Assembly (NCBI GenBank): GCA_031273965.1
Contig: JAISQX010000213.1
Span: forward strand, 1-5,043
Source of the DNA: Clostridiales bacterium
Lineage (GTDB): Bacteria; Bacillota; Clostridia; Christensenellales; JAISNN01
Direction: 5' to 3'
DNA: 5,043 nt
Positions 1 through 5,043 of the stretch are shown here, in pieces. Both the position numbers and the translations under genes were made by a program. The notes under the pieces were generated by a model. It saw only the letters and a list, made by a program, of their open reading frames with translations. It was not told the origin of the DNA and made no database searches. The first letter of the stretch is position 1; each line of letters starts with the position of its first letter.

Positions 1-6
1 TGATAC

Positions 7-12
7 TATTAT
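7..12 (+). promoter_or_regulatory. Possible -10 element for the zinc peptidase gene
   Basis: TATTAT matches the sigma-A -10 consensus at five of six positions. It would start transcription near base 19, leaving a leader of about 27 bases before the ATG at 46. The matching -35 box would lie before the window, so this cannot be confirmed. The region is AT-rich and chance matches are common. Confidence 0.25.
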
Positions 13-33
13 ATTGAAAAAGCAAGCATATAT

Positions 34-40
34 GAGGCGG
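34..40 (+). promoter_or_regulatory. Ribosome binding site of the zinc peptidase gene
   Basis: GAGGCGG contains a GAGG core eight bases before the ATG at 46. This supports that start rather than the ATG at 32-34, which opens a frame of only ten codons. Confidence 0.6.
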
Positions 41-45
41 GTTTT

Positions 46-738
46 ATGGGGTTCTATGAAATAACTTCCATCCTTTTGATACTATTGATAGTAATATCAA
101 TAATAATCGGAACGAATGTCCGTCGGACGTTCAAAAAATACAATACCTATTCGGCGGCTTCCGGTATAACGGCAACGCATGCCGTACGGATTATTCTTGA
201 GCGCGCCGGCGTAAACAACGTCATGATAAAGCCGTGCCGCGGTTCTCTAACGGATCATTACGATCCTCGCGATAACACCGTATATCTGTCGGAAACAGTC
301 ATAAATTCGCATTCCGTAGCGTCCATAGGCATAGCGGCGCACGAAGCGGGACACGCTATACAGTATGCAAAAAATTACGCTCCCGTAAAGACCCGCGGAG
401 CTATGGTTCCCATAGTCAATTTTTCATCAAAAGCATCCATGATATTTATTATCGCCGCTATTATTTTTGAGTCCGCGGTTTACAGCCAAACGATGCTTAT
501 AATAGGAATAGTTTTTTATTCCGTCTATACCGTGTTTACCGTCGTAACCCTTCCGGTTGAAATCAACGCCAGCAAGCGCGCAAAGTCTCTTCTAACCGAA
601 ACGGGCGCGCTTACCGCAGATGAGAACGTTCTCGCCTCAAAAGTCTTGAACGCCGCCGCTTTGACTTATGTAGCGTCCATGGCGGTATCGATCTTGCAAC
701 TGCTGCGGTTTATCGGTCTGTTGAGCAGAAGAAGATAA
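46..738 (+). CDS. YugP-family membrane zinc metallopeptidase
   Basis: This 230-residue protein matches the YugP-like family of predicted membrane-bound zinc peptidases (Zn_peptidase_2, COG2738), which is usually about 225-235 residues, so it looks complete. Seen in the sequence: an N-terminal hydrophobic helix at about residues 6-22; the zinc-binding and catalytic motif HEAGH at 99-103; two adjacent hydrophobic segments at about 131-146 and 149-169; the segment LPVEINASKRA at 169-179, whose Glu172 is the probable third zinc ligand; and a C-terminal hydrophobic helix at about 206-225 ending in a basic SRRR tail. The family fold implies a membrane-anchored protease. Its substrate and physiological role are not established, and nothing nearby indicates one. 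The start at 46 has a GAGG site eight bases upstream. The gene converges on rpsI and appears to be the last gene of its transcript, because a terminator hairpin follows 53 bases after the stop. The family call is confident; the function beyond putative peptidase is unknown. Confidence 0.9.
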   Translation: MGFYEITSILLILLIVISIIIGTNVRRTFKKYNTYSAASGITATHAVRIILERAGVNNVMIKPCRGSLTDHYDPRDNTVYLSETVINSHSVASIGIAAHEAGHAIQYAKNYAPVKTRGAMVPIVNFSSKASMIFIIAAIIFESAVYSQTMLIIGIVFYSVYTVFTVVTLPVEINASKRAKSLLTETGALTADENVLASKVLNAAALTYVASMAVSILQLLRFIGLLSRRR

Positions 739-791
739 ATATCCAAATTCGCGTTTTATTCCTCAAAAACGTATCCCCTTAGATAAACAAA

Positions 792-825
792 TGCCGTTTC
801 CGACATGGAAACGGCAATCTTTTTT
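792..825. terminator. Bidirectional rho-independent terminator between convergent genes
   Basis: A perfect 10-bp stem (TGCCGTTTCC at 792-801 pairing with GGAAACGGCA at 807-816) closes a five-base loop. On the plus strand it is followed after three bases by six T residues (820-825), so it can end the peptidase transcript. On the minus strand the stem is followed by TTTGTTT (complement of 785-791), so it can also end the rplM-rpsI transcript 22 bases after the rpsI stop. The convergent arrangement and the tracts on both sides support one shared terminator. Confidence 0.9.
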
Positions 826-837
826 GTAAAGATAATT

Positions 838-1251
838 TTAACGTTTGCTGAACTGAGGCGCTTTTCTGGCTTTTTTGAGTCCGTACTTTTTCCTCTCCTT
901 GCTTCTCGGATCGCGAGTCAAAAAGCCCTCTTTTTTAAGAGTGGGTCTAAGCTCCGGATCGGCTATAAGCAACGCTCTTGCAACTCCGAGTCTGATAGCT
1001 CCCGCCTGACCGGTAAAGCCGCCGCCGTTAACGTTTACGATTATATCGTACTTGCTCAACTGACCGATTGCGTTGAGCGGCTGACGAACGATATATTTTA
1101 AAGTATCATAACCAAAATACTCGTCTATAGTCCTTTTGTTTATGGTTATTTCGCCGCTACCGTTGGGTATTATTCTAACGCGCGCTATGGCTTTTTTGCG
1201 CCTGCCCGTGCCGAAATATTGTATCTTCTTTTTTGATTTTACAGCTGACAT
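838..1251 (-). CDS. rpsI: 30S ribosomal protein S9
   Basis: This 137-residue protein is bacterial S9 (uS9), a component of the small-subunit head. Diagnostic features are GTGRRKKAIARVR at residues 14-26, the family signature region GGGFTGQAGAIRLGVARAL at 76-94, DPELRPTLKKEGFLTRDPR at 98-116, and the basic C-terminal tail ending QFSKR. In known ribosomes this tail reaches the P site and its last residues contact the tRNA anticodon stem-loop; the terminal Lys-Arg is present here. The length is slightly above the common 130 residues because of a short lysine-rich N-terminal extension (residues 1-9). The ATG at 1251-1249 is preceded by GGGAGGG (1262-1268), which fixes the start. It follows rplM by 19 bases with no promoter or terminator between, so the two are read as one operon, and it is the last gene of that operon. 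Confidence 0.98.
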   Translation of the reverse strand: MSAVKSKKKIQYFGTGRRKKAIARVRIIPNGSGEITINKRTIDEYFGYDTLKYIVRQPLNAIGQLSKYDIIVNVNGGGFTGQAGAIRLGVARALLIADPELRPTLKKEGFLTRDPRSKERKKYGLKKARKAPQFSKR

Positions 1252-1261
1252 AATATTTTTT

Positions 1262-1268
1262 CCCTCCC
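1262..1268 (-). promoter_or_regulatory. Ribosome binding site of rpsI
   Basis: On the minus strand GGGAGGG lies ten bases before the rpsI ATG, inside the 19-base gap after the rplM stop. Independent initiation of rpsI on the shared transcript is therefore likely. Confidence 0.8.
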
Positions 1269-1270
1269 GA

Positions 1271-1702
1271 TTAATTCAGTTTCAGCTCTATAGGCTGTTG
1301 AGCTTGGTGAATATGCTCGCTTCCCCTGTAAACGCGGAGTTTTTTCAACATATTCTTACCGAGAGCATTTTTGGGCATCATTCCTTTAACGGCAAGATAA
1401 ACGGCTTCTTCCGGCTTATCGCCCATCAAGGTCTTTGCCTGAATTTCCTTTAATCCGCCCGGAAACAAAGTGTGGTGACGGTAATATTTTTGTTCGAGTT
1501 TCTTACCCGTGAGTACAATTTTTTCGCAATTGATTATAATAACATGATCGCCCGTGTCGACGTTAGGAGTATAGGTCGGCTTGTTCTTACCTCTAAGAAT
1601 AGCCGCCACACGACTCGCAAGACGTCCGAGAACAAGTCCTTCGGCGTCTATAAGATACCATTTTCTTTCGACAGTTTCGGGCTTCGCCATATATGATTTC
1701 AT
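1271..1702 (-). CDS. rplM: 50S ribosomal protein L13
   Basis: This 143-residue protein is bacterial L13 (uL13), an early-assembling large-subunit protein that binds 23S rRNA. Its length is normal for the family (about 142-147). Seen along the chain: MAKPETVERKWYLIDAEG at 5-22, LGRLAS at 25-30, ILRGKNKPTYTPNVDTGDHV at 35-54, LTGKK at 64-68, YYRHHTLFPGGLKE at 73-86, and the family signature VKGMMPKNALGKNMLKKLRV at 105-124 followed by YRGSEHIHQAQQP at 125-137. The start at 1702 is chosen because CGGAGGT (1717-1711) ends eight bases upstream. Met5 at 1690 would lie 20 bases from that site, and family members commonly begin with the MKxxMAKP form. It is the first gene of the rplM-rpsI operon and has its own promoter about 100 bases upstream. 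The start codon lies in one arm of a short AU-rich inverted repeat. Confidence 0.98.
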   Translation of the reverse strand: MKSYMAKPETVERKWYLIDAEGLVLGRLASRVAAILRGKNKPTYTPNVDTGDHVIIINCEKIVLTGKKLEQKYYRHHTLFPGGLKEIQAKTLMGDKPEEAVYLAVKGMMPKNALGKNMLKKLRVYRGSEHIHQAQQPIELKLN

Positions 1703-1798
1703 ATATCTAAACCTCCGATAATTTTAAAAAAAGCATCTGAAAAACCGCGTATATTCGGGGGGCTAATCCAAACAAAACGTAATACTTCAAAATTGCGC
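1703..1798 (-). ncRNA. rplM leader, possible L13-type autoregulatory leader
   Basis: From the predicted start near 1798, about 95 bases are transcribed before the rplM ATG, longer than needed for a ribosome binding site. The leader contains a run of six C residues (minus strand, 1762-1757), a short stem with a bulge (1759-1756 with 1749-1745) followed by five U residues, and the AU-rich inverted repeat at the start codon. A conserved L13 leader motif is known upstream of rplM-rpsI in Bacillota, so a regulatory leader here is plausible. I could not match this sequence to that motif from memory, so the assignment rests on position and length only. Confidence 0.3.
1711..1717 (-). promoter_or_regulatory. 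Ribosome binding site of rplM
   Basis: CGGAGGT on the minus strand ends eight bases before the ATG at 1702-1700. It decides the start in favour of Met1 over Met5. Confidence 0.85.
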
Positions 1799-1804
1799 TT
1801 ATAT

Positions 1805-1833
1805 ATAATAATACAAAATTTAATTTCGGTCAA
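1805..1833 (-). promoter_or_regulatory. Sigma-A type promoter of the rplM-rpsI operon
   Basis: On the minus strand TTGACC (1833-1828) matches the -35 consensus at five of six positions. After exactly 17 bases TATTAT (1810-1805) matches the -10 consensus at five of six. Transcription would start near 1798. The spacing, match quality and position upstream of a ribosomal protein operon make this the best promoter candidate for rplM. Confidence 0.75.
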
Positions 1834-1975
1834 GCGTTTTTTGCTCCCAAAAAACATTTTCACTCCAAAATAACTTAAAAAAATTGTAATTCCACGAATA
1901 TTCCTATTGAACCCCCTTAAAACAACCAAAATAAGAAGATTTTGCTTTCATTTATTTTTTTGAGCGAAAAAACAG

Positions 1976-2004
1976 TTGCAAAAAAGCTTCGAATTAATTA
2001 TAAT
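1976..2004 (+). promoter_or_regulatory. Sigma-A type promoter of nifJ
   Basis: TTGCAA (1976-1981, four of six matches to the -35 consensus) is followed after 17 bases by a perfect TATAAT (1999-2004). Transcription would start near 2011, giving a leader of about 48 bases that contains the GGAGG site. It does not overlap the rplM promoter; the two -35 boxes are about 142 bases apart. Confidence 0.7.
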
Positions 2005-2044
2005 AATCGTTGACATTAAAACAGATATATTTTATGTAATTAAC

Positions 2045-2049
2045 GGAGG
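2045..2049 (+). promoter_or_regulatory. Ribosome binding site of nifJ
   Basis: GGAGG lies nine bases before the ATG at 2059. This start is preferred over the in-frame ATG at 2071 (Met5), which would be 21 bases away. It also gives the N-terminus expected for the family. Confidence 0.8.
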
Positions 2050-2058
2050 CAAATATCA

Positions 2059-5043
2059 ATGAGCAAAAAAATGACAATCGATGGGAATACCGCGGCGGCG
2101 CACGTAGCTTACGCGTTCAGCGAGGTCGCCGCGATATACCCTATTACGCCGTCCTCTCCGATGGCGGAAAGCGCGGACGAATGGGCTGCCCAAAGCCGAA
2201 AAAATATCTTTGGGTCGACGCTTAAGCTTGCGGAGCTTCAATCCGAAGCCGGAGCCGCGGGAGCCGCGCACGGCGCGCTGTCGGCGGGAGCGCTTACGAC
2301 AACCTTTACGGCGAGTCAAGGTCTTCTCCTTATGATACCGAATATGTATAAAATCTCGGGCGAACTTTTGCCGTGCGTATTCCATGTAAGCGCGAGAGCC
2401 TTGGCGGCGCACGCTTTGTCTATCTTCGGAGACCACGCGGACGTAATGGCATGCCGTCAAACGGGCTTTGCCATGCTTGCGGCAAACTCCGTTCAGGAAG
2501 CTATGGACCTTGCTCTCGTGTCGCATTTGGCTACGCTAAAGTCTAAGGTTCCTTTCCTTCATTTCTTCGACGGATTCAGAACCAGTCACGAGGTTTCAAA
2601 AATCGACGCGATAGATTATGAGGAAATAAAAACCTTGGTGGATTACTCGGATATAGACGACTTCAAGCGCCGCGCTCTCAATCCCGAACATCCCGTTCAA
2701 AAAGGCACCGCTCAAAATCCTGACATTTATTTTCAAAACCGAGAGGGCGCGAATAAATATTACGACGCCGTCCCCGGTATAACGCAAGACATAATGAACA
2801 AGGTGTTTGCGCTTACGGGCAGACGATATAATCTCTTCGACTATTACGGAGCGCCGGACGCTGATAAAATTATAGTCCTTATGGGCAGCGGCGCGGACGC
2901 TTGTGAGGAAACCGTCGATTATCTCAACTCAAAAGGCGAAAAGACCGGACTTATCAAGGTCAGACTCTATAGACCTTTTAACGCGAAAGCCTTTGTCGAC
3001 GCCATACCGAAATCCGTAAAAATTATCACCGTCCTCGACCGCACAAAAGAACCCGGCTCCTTGGGCGAACCGCTTTATCTCGACGTCGTGGCGGCTCTGA
3101 AAGAACAAAACGTGAATCTCCCCGTTCTCACCGGCAGATACGGGTTGGGCAGCAAAGAATTTAACCCGTCCATGATAAACGCCGTCTATGAGAATATGAA
3201 AAAGGACAAGAAAAACCATTTTACCGTGGGAATAGAGGACGACGTAACCTTTACTTCCTTAAAGGTAAAGGAAAATATAAACGCCGCTCCCAAGGGCGCA
3301 ATCAGCTGTAAGTTTTACGGTCTCGGTTCGGACGGCACCGTAGGCGCAAACAAAAATAGCATAAAAATAATCGGAGACCATACCGAAAAATATGCTCAGG
3401 GGTACTTCGTCTACGACAGCAAAAAGAGCGGCGGCATAACCATATCCCACCTGCGTTTTGGCGACAAACCCATAAAAAGCTCATACCTAATAGATTACGC
3501 GGACTTTATCGCCTGCCACAATCCGTCTTATGTGACAAGATACGATATGTTGTCCGACGCAAAGGAAAACGGCACTTTCCTTTTAAATTCCACCTTTGAC
3601 CCAAACGATATGGACGCAAATCTCCCCGCTTCTATGAAACGCATTATCGCCGAAAAGAAACTCAAATTTTACACTATCGACGCTCAAAAAATCGCCGCGG
3701 AGATAGGTCTCGGAGGCAGAGTAAATACAATCATGCAAGCGGCTTTCTTTAATCTTTCGGGCGTTATACCCTACTCCGACGCCGAAAAATATATGAAGGA
3801 CGCCATAAAAAAATCCTACGGCAAAAAAGGCGACGCTATCGTAAACATGAATAACGCCGCTATCGACAACGCCGTATCCGGCATAAAGGAAGTCAAATAT
3901 CCCTCTTCGTGGGCAAACGCGACAACGGGCGCGGAACCCGTGTCAATTCCGGCTACCGAATACTTCAACACGGTAGTTAAGCCGATTCTCGAACAAAAGG
4001 GAGACGTTCTTCCCGTATCGGCTTTTAATGCCGACGGTTCGGTACCCACGGGCACGACAAAATACGAAAAACGCGGCATCGCCGTCAATATTCCCGAGTG
4101 GATACCCGAAAATTGTATACAATGCAACCAATGCTCCTTTGTCTGTCCCCACGCTTCCATACGTCCCACGCTTGCCACCGCCGCGGAATTAAGCGATAAG
4201 CCATTAGGCTTCGTAACGAAGCCCGCAACCGGCATAAAGGACTATGAATACAGAATGCAAGTCGCGCCTTACGATTGTACCGGTTGCGGCAACTGCGCCA
4301 ATATCTGTCCGTCCAAATCAAAAGCCCTCGTAATGAAGCCGCTTTTGGAGCAGGGCCCCCTTCAAAATGAAAATTGGAATTATGCGGCGGCGCTCCCCGA
4401 GACTACCGCCGTCTACAAAAAAGACAGCGTAAAGGGAAGTCAGTTCTCAAAGCCGCTCTTTGAATTTTCCGGCGCTTGCGCGGGTTGCGGCGAAACGCCT
4501 TACGTAAAGCTCATAACGCAACTTTTCGGCGACAGAATGGTAATAGCCAACGCAACCGGTTGTTCTTCTATTTACGGAGGTTCTGCCCCCACCTGCCCCT
4601 ATACGGTCAACGATAAGGGACACGGACCGGCTTGGGCTAACAGCCTCTTTGAGGATAACGCGGAATACGGCTTCGGTTACAATCTCGCTTACGCGCAAAG
4701 ACGCGACCGCTTAAAGGGGCTTATCGAAGAATTAAAAACCGCCTATGGCGACTGGACGGAAGGCGTCGAAGCATGTCAAGCATGGCTGGACGGAAAAGAC
4801 AACGCCGAAAAAAGCAAATCGGCTTCCGCCGCGCTTCTGAAATGCATAGAAAGCTGCAAGGATTGCGGATGCTCCGCCGATCCTCTTCAAAAAGAAATTT
4901 ATAAGGAAAAAGATTGTCTGGTCAAAAAATCCGTTTGGATAATAGGAGGCGACGGTTGGGCATACGACATAGGTTACGGCGGACTCGACCACGTGTTGGC
5001 AATGGGTGAAGACGTAAATATACTCGTCGTCGATACCGAGGTT
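2059..5043 (+). CDS. nifJ: Pyruvate:ferredoxin (flavodoxin) oxidoreductase, 3' end cut by window
   Basis: This is a single-chain PFOR, which oxidises pyruvate with CoA to acetyl-CoA and CO2 in the cytoplasm and reduces ferredoxin or flavodoxin. I translated it by hand: 995 codons without a stop up to the window edge. Family members are near 1,180-1,200 residues, so roughly the last 180-200 are missing from view. Domains in order: the N-terminal pyrimidine-binding domain (about 15-245) with YPITPSSPMAE at 27-37, Glu63, and Arg113, which correspond to Thr31, Glu64 and Arg114 at the substrate and thiamine site of the Desulfovibrio africanus enzyme; domain II (about 263-380); the gamma-type domain from about 418 (GLGSDGTVGANKN at 421-433); the EKR motif at 670-672; two [4Fe-4S] ferredoxin motifs with Cys686/689/692/696 and Cys740/743/746/750; and the thiamine-diphosphate domain with proximal-cluster Cys807, Cys810 and Cys835 and GGDGWAYDIGYGG at 963-975. 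The fourth proximal-cluster cysteine lies beyond the window. The linker at 929-953 is rich in cysteine. The gene has its own promoter and appears monocistronic on its 5' side. Confidence 0.97.
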   Translation, partial: MSKKMTIDGNTAAAHVAYAFSEVAAIYPITPSSPMAESADEWAAQSRKNIFGSTLKLAELQSEAGAAGAAHGALSAGALTTTFTASQGLLLMIPNMYKISGELLPCVFHVSARALAAHALSIFGDHADVMACRQTGFAMLAANSVQEAMDLALVSHLATLKSKVPFLHFFDGFRTSHEVSKIDAIDYEEIKTLVDYSDIDDFKRRALNPEHPVQKGTAQNPDIYFQNREGANKYYDAVPGITQDIMNKVFALTGRRYNLFDYYGAPDADKIIVLMGSGADACEETVDYLNSKGEKTGLIKVRLYRPFNAKAFVDAIPKSVKIITVLDRTKEPGSLGEPLYLDVVAALKEQNVNLPVLTGRYGLGSKEFNPSMINAVYENMKKDKKNHFTVGIEDDVTFTSLKVKENINAAPKGAISCKFYGLGSDGTVGANKNSIKIIGDHTEKYAQGYFVYDSKKSGGITISHLRFGDKPIKSSYLIDYADFIACHNPSYVTRYDMLSDAKENGTFLLNSTFDPNDMDANLPASMKRIIAEKKLKFYTIDAQKIAAEIGLGGRVNTIMQAAFFNLSGVIPYSDAEKYMKDAIKKSYGKKGDAIVNMNNAAIDNAVSGIKEVKYPSSWANATTGAEPVSIPATEYFNTVVKPILEQKGDVLPVSAFNADGSVPTGTTKYEKRGIAVNIPEWIPENCIQCNQCSFVCPHASIRPTLATAAELSDKPLGFVTKPATGIKDYEYRMQVAPYDCTGCGNCANICPSKSKALVMKPLLEQGPLQNENWNYAAALPETTAVYKKDSVKGSQFSKPLFEFSGACAGCGETPYVKLITQLFGDRMVIANATGCSSIYGGSAPTCPYTVNDKGHGPAWANSLFEDNAEYGFGYNLAYAQRRDRLKGLIEELKTAYGDWTEGVEACQAWLDGKDNAEKSKSASAALLKCIESCKDCGCSADPLQKEIYKEKDCLVKKSVWIIGGDGWAYDIGYGGLDHVLAMGEDVNILVVDTEV

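Larger units (their letters stand above)
1703..2058. other. AT-rich divergent intergenic region between rplM and nifJ
   Basis: This 356-base gap separates two divergent genes. From left to right it holds the rplM ribosome binding site and leader, the rplM promoter, a small inverted repeat next to that promoter, about 120 bases of A/T tracts with no recognisable element, then the nifJ promoter, leader and ribosome binding site. No convincing coding sequence, tRNA or mobile element is present. The longest minus-strand frame across it (from 1929) has no ribosome binding site and a composition that just follows the AT bias. Confidence 0.85.

Noticed and set aside
32..64. Ten-codon plus-strand frame starting at the ATG at 32 and overlapping the start of the zinc peptidase gene.
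   Set aside because: It has no ribosome binding site of its own, and the GAGG that would serve the peptidase lies inside it. It is most likely chance.
805..1101. Plus-strand open frame of 98 codons opposite rpsI, and others opposite rplM and rpsI at 1136-1453 and 1472-1696.
   Set aside because: They are antisense to unmistakable S9 and L13 genes. The first also begins within the terminator hairpin.
1699..1929. Minus-strand open frame of 76 codons whose TGA overlaps the rplM start as ATGA, with an internal ATG at 1857 preceded by GGAGTG.
   Set aside because: The ATGA overlap and the GGAGTG look suggestive, but the frame spans the rplM promoter and would start upstream of the predicted transcription start. 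The first ATG has no ribosome binding site, and the product is a low-complexity Ile/Phe/Lys-rich string with no recognisable family.
1955..1972. T-run and A-run around TGAGCG resembling a terminator hairpin between rplM and nifJ.
   Set aside because: The stem would be only T-A pairs with no GC content, and no gene ends nearby, so it is better read as A/T tracts of the promoter region.
2010..2038. Perfect TTGACA (2010-2015) with TATGTA 17 bases downstream, as an alternative nifJ promoter.
   Set aside because: The -10 match is only three of six, and transcription would begin at about 2045, cutting into the GGAGG site. The TTGCAA/TATAAT pair just upstream fits better.
1994..2043. Inverted repeat TTAATTA (1994-2000) and TAATTAA (2037-2043) flanking the nifJ leader, and a possible redox-regulator (Rex-type) operator there.
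   Set aside because: The arms are pure A/T and 36 bases apart, as expected by chance in this region. No TTGTTAA-N4-TTAACAA-like or TTGTGA-type palindrome is present.
2056..2526. Long minus-strand open frame (156 codons, very Arg-rich) opposite nifJ, and similar shorter frames between 2596 and 4992.
   Set aside because: They are antisense to a complete, well-conserved nifJ reading frame, have Arg-rich or odd compositions typical of shadow frames, and match no family.

Overview
This window is an ordinary chromosomal segment, most likely from an anaerobic member of the Bacillota (Clostridia-like). The evidence is a YugP-type membrane zinc peptidase, rplM-rpsI preceded by strong GGAGG ribosome binding sites, a single-chain NifJ-type pyruvate:ferredoxin oxidoreductase (an oxygen-sensitive enzyme of fermentative metabolism), heavy use of ATA and AAA codons, and very AT-rich intergenic DNA. 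The phylum call is an inference from gene content and style; no rRNA or marker tree is available here.

Layout. Bases 1-45 hold the leader of the first gene. Bases 46-738 (+) encode a 230-residue YugP-family zinc-dependent membrane peptidase. A strong GC-rich hairpin with T-tracts on both sides (792-825) separates it from the convergent ribosomal protein operon, and probably terminates both. On the minus strand, rplM (L13, 1702-1271) is followed after 19 bases by rpsI (S9, 1251-838). Bases 1703-2058 are a 356-base AT-rich divergent regulatory region. It holds a near-consensus promoter reading left into rplM, a leader of about 95 bases, and a separate promoter reading right into nifJ. From 2059 to the window end (+) runs nifJ, open for 995 codons and cut off by the window edge before its last part, estimated at 180-200 residues.

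How the genes relate. L13 and S9 are co-transcribed ribosome components. NifJ converts pyruvate and CoA to acetyl-CoA and CO2 with reduction of ferredoxin or flavodoxin, and is a stand-alone transcription unit here. The peptidase is an unrelated neighbour. I found no mobile element, CRISPR array, tRNA, rRNA or defence gene, and no convincing undescribed system. The items worth a second look are small: possible RNA structure in the rplM leader and at its start codon, an inverted repeat beside the rplM promoter, and a cysteine-dense linker in NifJ.
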